Assembly: GCA_026416815.1 (NCBI GenBank)
Contig: JAOAEJ010000073.1
Span: 1 to 64,000, forward strand
DNA from: Clostridia bacterium
Lineage (GTDB): Bacteria; Bacillota; Clostridia; Acetivibrionales; DSM-2933
Direction of reading: 5' to 3'
Length of the DNA: 64,000 nt
Shown here piece by piece: positions 36,536 to 46,170 of the stretch. A model generated the notes under the pieces. It did not search any database. It was not told the origin of the DNA and saw nothing but the letters and a program-made list of their open reading frames with translations. The translations under genes and the position numbers were made by a program. Numbering within the stretch: the first letter of the stretch is position 1; each line of letters begins with the position of its first letter.

Positions 36536-37516
36536 CTATATAACTTTATACAATTCATCGGAGTCAGGCTGTCCAATTTCTTCGGTATGCCCATCAAATA
36601 CCAGTCTCCTGTTTAAATCATCGGTTACCATACCAATAATTGAAGCGTTTATACCGCTGACATTAAGCTTATCTATTAATCCCACTCCATCACTGCAAGT
36701 GATTATCATACAGCCGCTTGATATAAGCTTCAAAGGACTTATATTAAAAATTCTGCATATCTCCTCTGTCTCGGGTGCTACAGGTATTCTATCCTTATAA
36801 ACCACAACACCTACCCCTGATGCCTCAGCCAATTCCCAAACAGCCCCAAGTATTCCTCCCTCGGTAACATCGTGCATTGAGCTGACTCCAAAGTCCCCGG
36901 CAATTATTCCTTCTTTTACAACACTTATGCTGTCCATAAACCTTTTTGCATTTTCTATACTTGATTTATCCATACGCTTTAATAGCATATCTTCTTTATC
37001 ATAAGCAATTATAGCAGTTCCTTCAATGCCTGCAGACTTTGTAATAATTATAGAATCACCGGGTTTTGCCCCTGATGTAGAGACCAGCTTGTCCTTTGGT
37101 GCCTTTCCGATAGCTGTGCTTGTAATGACAAACCTATTGACTGCACCGGTTATTTCGGTATGTCCTCCTATTATATCCACATTCAAAGAGTTAGCAGTTT
37201 CGCACAATTGAGTCATAACTATATCAATATCCTTTTCAGTGGTTCCTGGAGGAGCCAATATAGTTACCAGCAGGCCAAGGGGTTCTACTCCACATGAAGC
37301 AACATCGTTGCACGATATATGTACTGCAAGGCGTCCTATCTCATTTACTGCACCGGTTATGGGATCGGTGGACAAAACACATACATAATCCCCAAAATCA
37401 ACCGCACAGCAGTCTTCCCCGATTTTAGGCCTGATTAATATATCTTCCCTATTATTTTTTATCTTATTAAGTATAATTTCTTTCAGAATGCTGTTAGGCA
37501 CTTTACCTATCTCCAT
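36536..37516 (-). CDS. AIR-synthase-family protein (HypE/PurM/ThiL-like fold)
   Basis: A 326-residue member of the PurM/HypE/SelD/ThiL ATP-binding superfamily. N-terminal motif GEDCCAVDFGDYVCVLSTDPITGA (broken across residues 34-57), CNDVASCGVEPLGLLV, DIIGGHTEIT near 115 and the C-terminal HDVTEGGILGAVWELA are characteristic. HypE is the best match in form, but the Cys-terminal PRIC tail of true HypE is missing and no hyp genes are nearby, so the reaction is not assigned. It stands alone on the minus strand upstream of the riboswitch. Confidence 0.75.
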   Translation of the reverse strand: MEIGKVPNSILKEIILNKIKNNREDILIRPKIGEDCCAVDFGDYVCVLSTDPITGAVNEIGRLAVHISCNDVASCGVEPLGLLVTILAPPGTTEKDIDIVMTQLCETANSLNVDIIGGHTEITGAVNRFVITSTAIGKAPKDKLVSTSGAKPGDSIIITKSAGIEGTAIIAYDKEDMLLKRMDKSSIENAKRFMDSISVVKEGIIAGDFGVSSMHDVTEGGILGAVWELAEASGVGVVVYKDRIPVAPETEEICRIFNISPLKLISSGCMIITCSDGVGLIDKLNVSGINASIIGMVTDDLNRRLVFDGHTEEIGQPDSDELYKVI

Positions 37517-37620
37517 ATAAACCTCCGCATAAAAAACTAAAGATTAAGACATGAACAATAAGCTTGAACAGCTTTATATTCCAGCCTCAATCTCATATAT
37601 GTTTCATTAATCTAATAAAC

Positions 37621-38307
37621 CTAAGCAATGTCTCCCGACTTTTCCATGGCCTCTTTGGTCAGCTGGAACTGTTCTCGGGCAGTTTCCAGCAAGGTAGGAT
37701 TTTTTCTGGCATCAGGAGATGAAATCAAACGGCTGAACCACTTAGTCGCGTCATTGTAATTACCAACTCTTCTATTTAGCTCCCCTATAATGTACATGCA
37801 GGTGTTTTCATCAAGCTTATCAACTGGGAACCTTTCACTTTCGTAGGTTTCGGAATAGCACCTTAATGCAAAATTTAAAAACTCTTTCTCTTTTGCATCA
37901 TTTTTCATCCTATAAAGCCATGCAATCCTCATGCATATTCTAGCCAACTCGCTGCTTTTGGCTTTTCTTACTTGTAAGTTGTATAGTGCCAGCTTAAAAG
38001 TTTCTATCGCCTTGTCAACGCTTCTCTCACCGGAAAACTTCCTTTGATGCCATAGCTTACCTATAGTTTGCTTAACTACATTAACATCCTTAGTGCTTAT
38101 TTGCTCGAACTTTTCACTTTGAGCAGCATAGCCGCAGTGTTCACAAACCCAAATATCATAGAATAGCGGATTTATACCCTCATAGTGTACACAAAAATCA
38201 CTATCTCTTGTAAGCACTTTAGAAGCTTTAGCTTTAACTTTTGTGACCTCAGTTTCCTTAGAGCAAACCGGACAGGCTACAGCCTTATTATATAAGTTGC
38301 TATCCAT
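37621..38307 (-). CDS. DUF2225 zinc-finger/TPR-like protein
   Basis: A 228-residue cytosolic protein of the DUF2225 family found mainly in Clostridia and related groups. Two CxxC knuckles are seen: ACPVCSKE (about 12-16) and VCEHCGYAA (about 54-58), followed by helical repeats like TPR (AIETFKLALYNLQ, LARICMRIAWLYRM, NRRVGNYNDATKWFSRLI). Function unknown. It follows the VanW-family gene by 36 bases, likely in the same transcript. Confidence 0.8.
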   Translation of the reverse strand: MDSNLYNKAVACPVCSKETEVTKVKAKASKVLTRDSDFCVHYEGINPLFYDIWVCEHCGYAAQSEKFEQISTKDVNVVKQTIGKLWHQRKFSGERSVDKAIETFKLALYNLQVRKAKSSELARICMRIAWLYRMKNDAKEKEFLNFALRCYSETYESERFPVDKLDENTCMYIIGELNRRVGNYNDATKWFSRLISSPDARKNPTLLETAREQFQLTKEAMEKSGDIA

Positions 38308-38343
38308 ATGCCAACCCCTCTTTAGTAATATTAGTGTTGCAAA

Positions 38344-39723
38344 TCAGTTTTTCAGCAGTTCATGTAACTTTTTATTCACTTTAACCTGAGTTTTGACAGG
38401 TTTATAAACATCGTCCGAGATTTTTTCACTTTCAATCAGATTTCCGTCTTTATCATAGGTTTCTCTATAAACTACTACCTTTAGCCCCTTCTTGCCTTCT
38501 CTAACAGTTATTTTTTGTCCATCGGGAACAGAATCGTCAATAATAAATTCTTCTCCCTGAGGCAGGATTTCTTCTAATATTTCGGTCCGAAGCTTTACAG
38601 TATAATCGGTACCGTCCCTTTTCCCAAGCAAGCGAACATAAAGAGTGGAGTCCTTAACTTCCGACGAAACACATAAAGAATATCCCGTACTATTCTGAAA
38701 TTTCATATCTATATAATCTTCTGCTATTGTGGCGTCTTGACCCGGTTCCACATACCCCAACGGTAAGGTATGATGTACTCTTTCCAAAATATCCAGCTTT
38801 GCTTTAAGTGCAGCCCCATATAATGTTGTAGTTACCTGACAAACCCCTCCGCCTGGCCCCTTAATCAATTCATTCTTATAAATGACCGGCGCGTCTTTAT
38901 ACCCATTCTCAATAGTTCTCGGACCGAGGGCGTTATTCATAGAGAATATGTCAGCAGGCTTAAGTATCAGACCGTTAATCTTTTGGCTTGCCAGTTTTAT
39001 GTTATGTGTCCTATTAATATCATTTGAGTTAAACTTCGTAGTAAAATACGCCACTACACCATCTATACCCTTAACATCATTATAAACTATTTTAGGCTTT
39101 TTTTCATCGATAAATAATTTAATATTTTCAAAATTTCTTTTCTGCAAGCAATCATTAACTAAAGCAATATTTTTAGCAATGTCCAGAGATTTTCCCTGTA
39201 TATCCTTTTCTATTGTTATCGTCCCATTTGCATATATGACTTCAGCACTTTTTTCCTGCTGATCAACCTGATTCTTAATATCACCTAGAATATCCTGCAG
39301 TTTTTTTCTGTCAAATCCAATATCCAAGGTTAAGTTAAGGTTATTAAACCTTATATCTAAAATAGAATATAGCCTGTAAAATATATTGCCTGTCCTGCCA
39401 ATCTTATAGGCACTATCAAGGCACTCATCAACCATAAATTTTAATGAAATATCTTTATGGTCAACCACCCATGCATTCTCATTATGCTGAAGGAGAATTT
39501 TTTTGTGGCGATACATGTTATCCAGCTTTTTGCCGATTAGTATTTTTGCTTGCGACTTGCTTAATCCCGATACTTCCAGCCCCTCAATACTGATTCCTTT
39601 ATAGTATGTATTTTGGGTAGAAACCACACCAACCCAGATAACTAAAAGAGTTACCATCAAAAGTATAGGGCTGTATATAAAAAGCCTTCTTTTTTGAATT
39701 AATGTTTGCACAACAAGTAACAT
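38344..39723 (-). CDS. VanW-family exported protein
   Basis: A 459-residue envelope protein with one N-terminal membrane helix (about 14-34). Residues about 60-220 hold the putative peptidoglycan-binding region found before VanW domains; about 225-375 is the VanW domain, with ILKPADIFSMNNALGPRTIENGY, GPGGGVCQVTTTLY and YVEPGQDATIAEDY. The end (PDGQKITVREGKKGLKVVVYRE) resembles a G5-type domain. Such proteins are linked to the cell wall but lack a defined activity. Confidence 0.85.
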   Translation of the reverse strand: MLLVVQTLIQKRRLFIYSPILLMVTLLVIWVGVVSTQNTYYKGISIEGLEVSGLSKSQAKILIGKKLDNMYRHKKILLQHNENAWVVDHKDISLKFMVDECLDSAYKIGRTGNIFYRLYSILDIRFNNLNLTLDIGFDRKKLQDILGDIKNQVDQQEKSAEVIYANGTITIEKDIQGKSLDIAKNIALVNDCLQKRNFENIKLFIDEKKPKIVYNDVKGIDGVVAYFTTKFNSNDINRTHNIKLASQKINGLILKPADIFSMNNALGPRTIENGYKDAPVIYKNELIKGPGGGVCQVTTTLYGAALKAKLDILERVHHTLPLGYVEPGQDATIAEDYIDMKFQNSTGYSLCVSSEVKDSTLYVRLLGKRDGTDYTVKLRTEILEEILPQGEEFIIDDSVPDGQKITVREGKKGLKVVVYRETYDKDGNLIESEKISDDVYKPVKTQVKVNKKLHELLKN

Positions 39724-39974
39724 ATATTTATAACCCTTCTTAATGGGTGCCTATACACCGACATCCCATATGTATTCTTTGGAGTTTATCCACTACTATA
39801 TAAATATTATTACTTGTTAATGCAATATTACATTCTGTTAATTTTTTGTGCAAAATTAAGTCAATTTCCAGTTTGAATCAGTGACTATTTTTAGTTTTAC
39901 TTTATTACGCCTGTATTAAAGGCACTTGTGACGACAAGTTTATTTAACAATTACATTTTTTTCAGAAGCATGTA

Positions 39975-41156
39975 TTATTTAGCTACAACTTTTATCACTT
40001 CGGTGTCCTCAATAGCTTTATTAATCATATCTTCAATACCTTCAAGGCGGGTTTCCGACTGAAGTATCTTTTCCAGCTGCGGCCTGGTATTCGGGTGCTT
40101 TGCTACAAATACGGTACAACAGTCCTCATAAGGCAGTATTGAGGTTTCAAAGGTATTTATTTTTCTTGCTATCTCAATAACTTCATTTTTGTCCATACCT
40201 ATGAGAGGTCTGAATACAGGCATAGAAACGACGGCATTTGTCACCGCAAGGCTCTGTATCGTCTGGCTGGCTACCTGTCCCATGCTTTCACCGGTAACCA
40301 ATGCAAGGGCTCCGACCTTTCTGGAAATGCGCTCTGATATTATCATCATTATACGCCTCATTATGATGGTCATTTGGTCATGAGGACATTTTTCATTTAT
40401 TGCAAGCTGTATATCGGTAAAAGGCACAACATGCAGGTTTATCCGCTGGCAGTAGGTAGCTAGTATTTGAGCAAGTTCTATAACTTTTTCTTTTGCCCTC
40501 TCACTTGTATAGGGATAACTATAGAAATGGACAGCTTCTATCTCGACTCCCCTTTTTGCCATCATCCAGCCTGCTACAGGGCTGTCTATACCTCCTGATA
40601 AGAGGAGCATTACTTTACCGTTAGTACCTACGGGAAGCCCTCCGTTTGCCGGTATAATCTCAGAATAAATGTATGTCGACTCCCTTACCTCAACATATAA
40701 AATAAAGGAAGGATTATTTACATCTACACTTAGGGAAGGAATATTACTCAGAAGGTGTGCACCCAACTCTCTGCTCACTTCAGGAGACTGCATAGGAAAG
40801 CGTTTGTTACCCCTTTTTGTCTCTACCTTAAATGTTTTATATCCTTTTCTTTCAATAAGATCTTCTACAAGCTTAAGTGAGTACTCCTTCATTTCTTCAA
40901 ATTCAGTATTGATTTTCCACACCGGGCTAACCGACACAATACCAAAAACCTTTGTCAGCTTATCCATAGCAGCTTCGAAATCATATTCTTCGGTTTGCGG
41001 CTCAACATATATCCTTGCCTGTGACTTGGTAATACTAACTTTCCCAAACCCATATAGAGCTTTTTTTATATTACCGATAAGCTTATCCTCAAATACCGGC
41101 CTATTGAGACCCTTTAAAATTATCTCTCCGTACCTTACAAGAATTACCTTCTTCAT
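39975..41156 (-). CDS. thiI: tRNA 4-thiouridine synthetase ThiI
   Basis: A 393-residue enzyme that thiolates uridine 8 in tRNA and supplies sulfur for thiazole synthesis in some bacteria. THUMP domain lies at about 60-165 and the PP-loop ATPase motif LLLSGGIDSPV near 183. The C-terminal rhodanese domain with the catalytic cysteine seen in the E. coli enzyme is absent, as in the Bacillus/archaeal type, so a dedicated desulfurase must provide sulfur; a NifS-like gene overlaps its start by 4 bases. Confidence 0.94.
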   Translation of the reverse strand: MKKVILVRYGEIILKGLNRPVFEDKLIGNIKKALYGFGKVSITKSQARIYVEPQTEEYDFEAAMDKLTKVFGIVSVSPVWKINTEFEEMKEYSLKLVEDLIERKGYKTFKVETKRGNKRFPMQSPEVSRELGAHLLSNIPSLSVDVNNPSFILYVEVRESTYIYSEIIPANGGLPVGTNGKVMLLLSGGIDSPVAGWMMAKRGVEIEAVHFYSYPYTSERAKEKVIELAQILATYCQRINLHVVPFTDIQLAINEKCPHDQMTIIMRRIMMIISERISRKVGALALVTGESMGQVASQTIQSLAVTNAVVSMPVFRPLIGMDKNEVIEIARKINTFETSILPYEDCCTVFVAKHPNTRPQLEKILQSETRLEGIEDMINKAIEDTEVIKVVAK

Positions 41157-42322
41157 CTCTTTCCTCCACGGCTTATTTGAATTTTTGGCACTATATTCTT
41201 TAGTGCTTCTATAGTATCGTTGATGTCCTCTTCGGTGTTAAATTCAGAAAAGCTGAACCTTACTGCTCCTTCTATATCACAAGTTTCTATACCTACCGCC
41301 TTCAGTACATGGCTGTGAAGATTTTTTCGCGACGAACATGCAGACCCGGTGGATACAAAAATGTTTTTCTCCTCAAGGTGATGGAGAAGTACTTCCGAAC
41401 GCAGCCTTCCTAATGATACATTAAGAATATAAGGAGAAGCACTTTCTGATGAAATAAACTTAGTCGTTTCTATATTTTCCTTCAATTTTTCTATAAACAA
41501 GTTTTTTAACGCTAAAACCTTGCTATTATTTGTCTCCATTGACTTATGAATAGTCTCAGCCGCCAGTCCGAAGCCTGCAATTCCGGTAATATTTTCAGTT
41601 CCTGAGCGAAGTAATGCTTCCTGACCGCCTCCTATTATTATTGGCTTGATCTTTACGCCCTTATTTACAAATAATGCACCGGCACCTTTAGGTCCGTGTA
41701 TTTTGTGAGAGCTTATTGATATCATATCTATACTCATCTTTTTAGGCGAAATTTTCATTTTACCATAAGACTGAACACAGTCCACATGCAGGCAGGCTTC
41801 ACGGTTTAGAGAATTTTTTATTTTGGCTACTTCTTCAATAGGCTGAATAGAGCCTATTTCATTATTTATGTGCATTATGCTTATTAGTGATGTCTCTTTA
41901 TTTATCTTATTTTTAAGCTCATCTAGGTTTATAATACCATCTTTCCCGACACCTATATAATCAACCTTATATCCGTTAGGTTCAAGGTATTTAAAAAGCT
42001 CAAGAATTGACGGATGCTCTATTTGTGATGTTATAATGTGTCTACCTTTCCTTGGATTAGCTTCCAGGTACCCTCTTATGGCAAGGTTGTTTGATTCGGT
42101 TCCACCGGACGTGAAAACAATCTCCTTAGTATCAACTCCTATGGTATTCGCAATGGTTTCCCTTGCTTTTTTTATCAGCCTTTCGGCTTCACTTCCTTTA
42201 GTGTGCAATGATGAGGGGTTGCCATATATATTTTTATTTATGTAGTTTATATAATGGATTACTTCATCATAAGGCCTGGTAGTTGCACTATTATCCAGAT
42301 AAATATCCCTAATCATGTCCAA
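41153..42322 (-). CDS. Cysteine desulfurase, NifS-like, ThiI partner
   Basis: A 389-residue PLP enzyme of the NifS family, distinct in sequence from the IscS at 13631. PLP lysine is in SISSHKIHGPKG (near 204) and the catalytic cysteine in STGSACSSRK (near 328). Translational overlap with thiI (ATGA) and the lack of a rhodanese domain in that ThiI make it the dedicated persulfide donor, like NifZ-ThiI of Bacillus, by analogy. Confidence 0.93.
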   Translation of the reverse strand: MDMIRDIYLDNSATTRPYDEVIHYINYINKNIYGNPSSLHTKGSEAERLIKKARETIANTIGVDTKEIVFTSGGTESNNLAIRGYLEANPRKGRHIITSQIEHPSILELFKYLEPNGYKVDYIGVGKDGIINLDELKNKINKETSLISIMHINNEIGSIQPIEEVAKIKNSLNREACLHVDCVQSYGKMKISPKKMSIDMISISSHKIHGPKGAGALFVNKGVKIKPIIIGGGQEALLRSGTENITGIAGFGLAAETIHKSMETNNSKVLALKNLFIEKLKENIETTKFISSESASPYILNVSLGRLRSEVLLHHLEEKNIFVSTGSACSSRKNLHSHVLKAVGIETCDIEGAVRFSFSEFNTEEDINDTIEALKNIVPKIQISRGGKR

Positions 42323-42518
42323 CCTCTATTATTTGATTTATTCTATATTATAGTAACATTTGCGATTTTACATTATGTTATTCTAACATATAATACAAAT
42401 TTTAACCATTAAATGCAAGGCTTTTTCCTGTGTTTTTACACACAAGATATGTTGAACAATTATAATACCAATGATAAAATTAACTCAACAACCTTCTTTT
42501 TTTCTATTGGAGGAGTTT

Positions 42519-44303
42519 ATGCCGGGATCTGACTACATTAAAAAGGTATTATGCTTAACGATAATCTTCACTATCATTCTAACAACTTTTATGCCATGTT
42601 TTGCGGCTCAGGGTACAGCCAGTACGATAAAACGCTTTTCCGATGTACCCCAAGGGCATTGGACTGACAAAGCCGTTCATTTTTTACGCCAGAAAAATGT
42701 CACTCAAGGTATTGGTAATAACAAATTCGGATTTGGCCTCACCATCAAGAGAGGTGACTTTGTTATGTTTCTTGTAAGGTTAATGGGCTGGAAGATATAC
42801 GCGCCCTCCATAGGCAGCTTTGTTGATAATAAAGATAAAGGCAAATCATATTTTACGTATATAGAAACCGCCCTTGTACATGGAGTAGTAACTAAGGATT
42901 CTGCTAAATTTCGTCCCGAGGATAATATAACAAAAGAAGAAGCCGCTGTTATGCTGGTATGCTGCATGGGTTACGACAGCTTGGCTAAGCAGATATCCTA
43001 CCTTGGAAAGCCCTATAGCGATGTAACAAATAACACTGGGTATATCACTATCGTTAAGGATATTGGGATAATGAGCGGCAATTCAAAGGGACAGTTCCTG
43101 CCAAAGGCTGCGGTGAAAAAAGAAGAAGCTGCTGTTATGCTGGTAAAAATGTATGAAAAGCTAAATACCACAATTAAAAGTCTACATGCTTTTTATGCAA
43201 TAAGTTCATATAGTCAGATAAACTTTATAAAAGACCTTGATTCTGTAAGTTTTGCATGGAGCCGTTTGGAATATGATAAATCCTCTAACAAAGTCCAACT
43301 CAATATGACAACAGCAAATAATAATGACTTCTATCTTCCAAAGGGTTTTTCAGAACCTGTAAATTTTGCAGAACAAAATAGTGCTTCTGTCCAACTTAAT
43401 ATATTTGCTACCCAGGAAACAACTATTACTGACGAAAAAAAACGTGTCAACCTAGGTTTGATTGAGTACATACTGACAACCCCATCTGTCAGAGCAGATG
43501 TGATTGCCAGCATAGTGCAAAAGGTAAACAATATCAATTCAGGAGGAGAGCAGGTTTCTTTTAATGGAGTTGTAATAGATTTCGAATGTATGAGGGGTGC
43601 CGCCTTAAGCAAGCAGTTCAACTCGTTCTTGATAGAGCTGAATAAGGAACTTAAAAAGTATCAAAAAAACTTGTACGTGGCAGTTCATCCAACGCGAAGA
43701 CCGGGCCAAGCATATTTCGATGGGTATGATTATAAGTCTATTGGTGAAATAGCCGATAAAGTTATACTTATGGCTCACGACTATAATGCAAAAAAGCTTA
43801 GTGAAAGTGATATGCAAAATGGGTTTACTTCCACACCCCTTACACCTATAGATGAGATTTACTATGCCTTAAGGGCAATAACCGACAAGAATACAGGGGT
43901 AAAAGACTTAAATAAAATAATGCTGCAAATTTCCTTCGGCTCGGTGCAGTGGAAAAAGGTCAAAGGAAGGGTTATAAAACAGTACCCCGATTTACCTACC
44001 TATGAGCAAATCAAACAAAGGCTTTATAACAAAAATGGCAGTGAAAAGGTAAGTATGATGTTTGACAGCAGAACAATGAACCCATGGTTTACGTACCATA
44101 ATACCTCTGATAATACCGATAATACCATCTGGTATGAGGATTCCAGAAGTATCTCGAGTAAAATTAAGCTGGCAAAAATGTTTGGGGTTCAAAGCTTTTC
44201 TTTATGGCGCTTAGGTAACATACCTGCTTACGAAGATAGTGCTTCTCAAAAAATATATCTGGATATATGGCAGCAGATAAAAAAGCTTCGCTCATTAAGA
44301 TAA
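42519..44303 (+). CDS. S-layer-homology protein with GH18-type domain
   Basis: A 594-residue exported protein. After the signal peptide (about 1-30), three SLH modules (about 38-205: RFSDVPQGHWTDKAVHFL, PYSDVTNNTGYITIVKDIG and ITKEEAAVML-type cores) anchor it to secondary wall polymer. The rest (about 210-590) is a GH18-like TIM barrel with VVIDFEC, carrying D354 and likely catalytic acid E356; other barrel strands are VILMAHDYNAKK and GVQSFSLWRLG. The family includes peptidoglycan- or chitin-active enzymes of the YdhD/spore type. The ATG at 42519 follows GGAGGAG. A TMTC-like gene starts 47 bases downstream. Confidence 0.87.
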   Translation: MPGSDYIKKVLCLTIIFTIILTTFMPCFAAQGTASTIKRFSDVPQGHWTDKAVHFLRQKNVTQGIGNNKFGFGLTIKRGDFVMFLVRLMGWKIYAPSIGSFVDNKDKGKSYFTYIETALVHGVVTKDSAKFRPEDNITKEEAAVMLVCCMGYDSLAKQISYLGKPYSDVTNNTGYITIVKDIGIMSGNSKGQFLPKAAVKKEEAAVMLVKMYEKLNTTIKSLHAFYAISSYSQINFIKDLDSVSFAWSRLEYDKSSNKVQLNMTTANNNDFYLPKGFSEPVNFAEQNSASVQLNIFATQETTITDEKKRVNLGLIEYILTTPSVRADVIASIVQKVNNINSGGEQVSFNGVVIDFECMRGAALSKQFNSFLIELNKELKKYQKNLYVAVHPTRRPGQAYFDGYDYKSIGEIADKVILMAHDYNAKKLSESDMQNGFTSTPLTPIDEIYYALRAITDKNTGVKDLNKIMLQISFGSVQWKKVKGRVIKQYPDLPTYEQIKQRLYNKNGSEKVSMMFDSRTMNPWFTYHNTSDNTDNTIWYEDSRSISSKIKLAKMFGVQSFSLWRLGNIPAYEDSASQKIYLDIWQQIKKLRSLR

Positions 44304-44350
44304 ATTCCTGCAACTAACCATAAAAATATTTTATTATATGTGAGGTCCAA

Positions 44351-46129
44351 ATGCTAAAAAAAATAGAGGCAATTCTTCAAAATAAACTTGCACCTTTCTG
44401 CTTAATCGCTATTTTAGCTCTAATTGTTTATTGTAATAGCTTTACTTCCCCTTTTACTCTTGATGATTTCGGTTCAATAAGCAATAACTATTCTATCCGA
44501 AATCCCTTGGATATTGCATCTATGTGGCAGTTTTACTCAGGCAGAGTTTTAGCTTATATCACTTTTTCAATCAACTACTTCATTCACGATACGGGTGTTA
44601 TTGGATACCATATTGTAAATACTCTGATTCATATTATAAACGGCATCCTTGTATACTTAATACTCCACAGTATTTTAGGACTTGAGCATTTTAAAGGCAA
44701 AATTCCGGGTAAGTATAAAAGCCTTATAAGTTTACTCTGTGCATTTATATTCATTTGCCACCCTGTTCAGGTAAATGCAGTAACCTATATAGTTCAGCGT
44801 ATTGCTTCTCTGGCCGCCATGTTTTACCTTTTAGCGGTGCTATTTTTCTTAAAATACCGCATACATGATAAGTGGATATATTTAGTGTTCACGCTAATAT
44901 TTACCGTTATGGCTATGTTTACAAAAGAAAACTCAATAACCATTCCTTTTATGCTTTTAATACTTGAACTTATGTTCTTCTTGAAAGACGGCAAAACCTC
45001 ATGGAAAAAGCGTGGAGCTTTTTTATTTATATTACTAGCGACGATTTGTATAGTTCCAGGTACGCTCCTTCTTCTTAAGGGCTATAGCCAAAGTGACCCC
45101 AGTGTTTCATTCAAGGCAAGTACTTCTATGGATAGGTTCCACTATTTTTTTACCGAGCTAAATGTAATAGTTATATATATAAAGCTGCTGTTCTTACCTT
45201 ATAACCAAAACTTTGATTACAGCAACGACTTTCCTGTTTCGACAACTATATGGGAAAATTACTCCTATATTTCGTTTATAATCCTATGCCTAATAGGCTT
45301 ATTTGGCTTGTTAAATCTCAAAAGAAACAAGCTGATTACATTGGGCATACTTTGGTTTTTCATAGGTCTATCGGTAGAATCCTCGTTTATCTCAATTAAG
45401 GATGTTTACTTTGAACACAGGCTCTACTTCCCTATCATAGGCTTCATAATGTTCATCGTTGGGCTATCCTTTATGGAGTTTAAAAATCCGCACAGGCGTT
45501 ATTTGTTTCAGAAGCCGTTATTAATATTCATGGTCATTACCTGCACTATGATACTGTCCTATTCGACACTTACTCTTAAGAGGAATTACATTTTCAGTAA
45601 TGACATAAGGCTATGGTCTGATGTAGTAAAAAAAGCTCCCAAAAGTGACCGGGCGCACAGTATACTTGGAAAAAATTATTTGGACGCTGCAGAGTTATAT
45701 GAGGATAAAAGGAAAGACTATCTTGAACAAGCAGAAAAAGAGCTTCATGAAGCAATCAAATTGGATTACCACAACGACACGGCTCACTGTAACCTTGCCA
45801 AGGTTTATCTGATGAAAAAGGATTATGAAAACTGTATTATCCAAGCTAACGTGGCTAATTCTATGGAAAGGTCGGTTTATGCTTATAACAACCTTGGGCT
45901 GGCTTATAAGGAGATGGGTAAACAGAAGGACGCAATAGGTGCTTTTCAAGAAGGCTATAACATTGATAATAAATGCACTTTTATAACTAAAAACTTAGCA
46001 GATACTTATTACGAAATCAAGGACTATAAAAATGCAAAATCTTACTATGAACAATACCAAAAGAACGCTCTACGGAAGAACAGTGACGTTCAAAAAAAAT
46101 TGGAAGATATCAATGGAAAGCTTAAATAA
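44351..46129 (+). CDS. TMTC-like polytopic membrane protein with TPR repeats
   Basis: A 592-residue protein with about ten to eleven membrane helices in the first 410 residues and about four TPR repeats in the C-terminal 180 (AEKELHEAIKLDYHNDTAHCNLAKVY, AYNNLGLAYKEMGKQKDAIGAFQ). The DD pair in the first loop (TLDDFGSI) is in the position of the acidic metal site of GT-C glycosyltransferases, so it may add sugars to exported proteins. The upstream SLH-GH18 gene is a natural candidate partner. Function is inferred only. Confidence 0.8.
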   Translation: MLKKIEAILQNKLAPFCLIAILALIVYCNSFTSPFTLDDFGSISNNYSIRNPLDIASMWQFYSGRVLAYITFSINYFIHDTGVIGYHIVNTLIHIINGILVYLILHSILGLEHFKGKIPGKYKSLISLLCAFIFICHPVQVNAVTYIVQRIASLAAMFYLLAVLFFLKYRIHDKWIYLVFTLIFTVMAMFTKENSITIPFMLLILELMFFLKDGKTSWKKRGAFLFILLATICIVPGTLLLLKGYSQSDPSVSFKASTSMDRFHYFFTELNVIVIYIKLLFLPYNQNFDYSNDFPVSTTIWENYSYISFIILCLIGLFGLLNLKRNKLITLGILWFFIGLSVESSFISIKDVYFEHRLYFPIIGFIMFIVGLSFMEFKNPHRRYLFQKPLLIFMVITCTMILSYSTLTLKRNYIFSNDIRLWSDVVKKAPKSDRAHSILGKNYLDAAELYEDKRKDYLEQAEKELHEAIKLDYHNDTAHCNLAKVYLMKKDYENCIIQANVANSMERSVYAYNNLGLAYKEMGKQKDAIGAFQEGYNIDNKCTFITKNLADTYYEIKDYKNAKSYYEQYQKNALRKNSDVQKKLEDINGKLK

Positions 46130-46149
46130 CAAGTATATAAGAAAGTATA

Positions 46150-46159
46150 ACAAGCCGCA
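46150..46159. repeat. Left arm of a terminator-like hairpin split by the IS
   Basis: ACAAGCCGCA at 46150-46159 is the exact reverse complement of TGCGGCTTGT at 47640-47649. With the IS and one target copy removed, they form a hairpin with an intervening loop of about 15 bases between the convergent TMTC-like and Cys-rich genes. Confidence 0.7.
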
Positions 46160-46170
46160 TAAACCTTTAG

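Noticed and set aside
39880-39940. ACTTGT/ACAAGT hairpin after the thiI stop as a terminator
   Set aside because: The stem is only 6 bp with a weak T-run, so it is too short to call.
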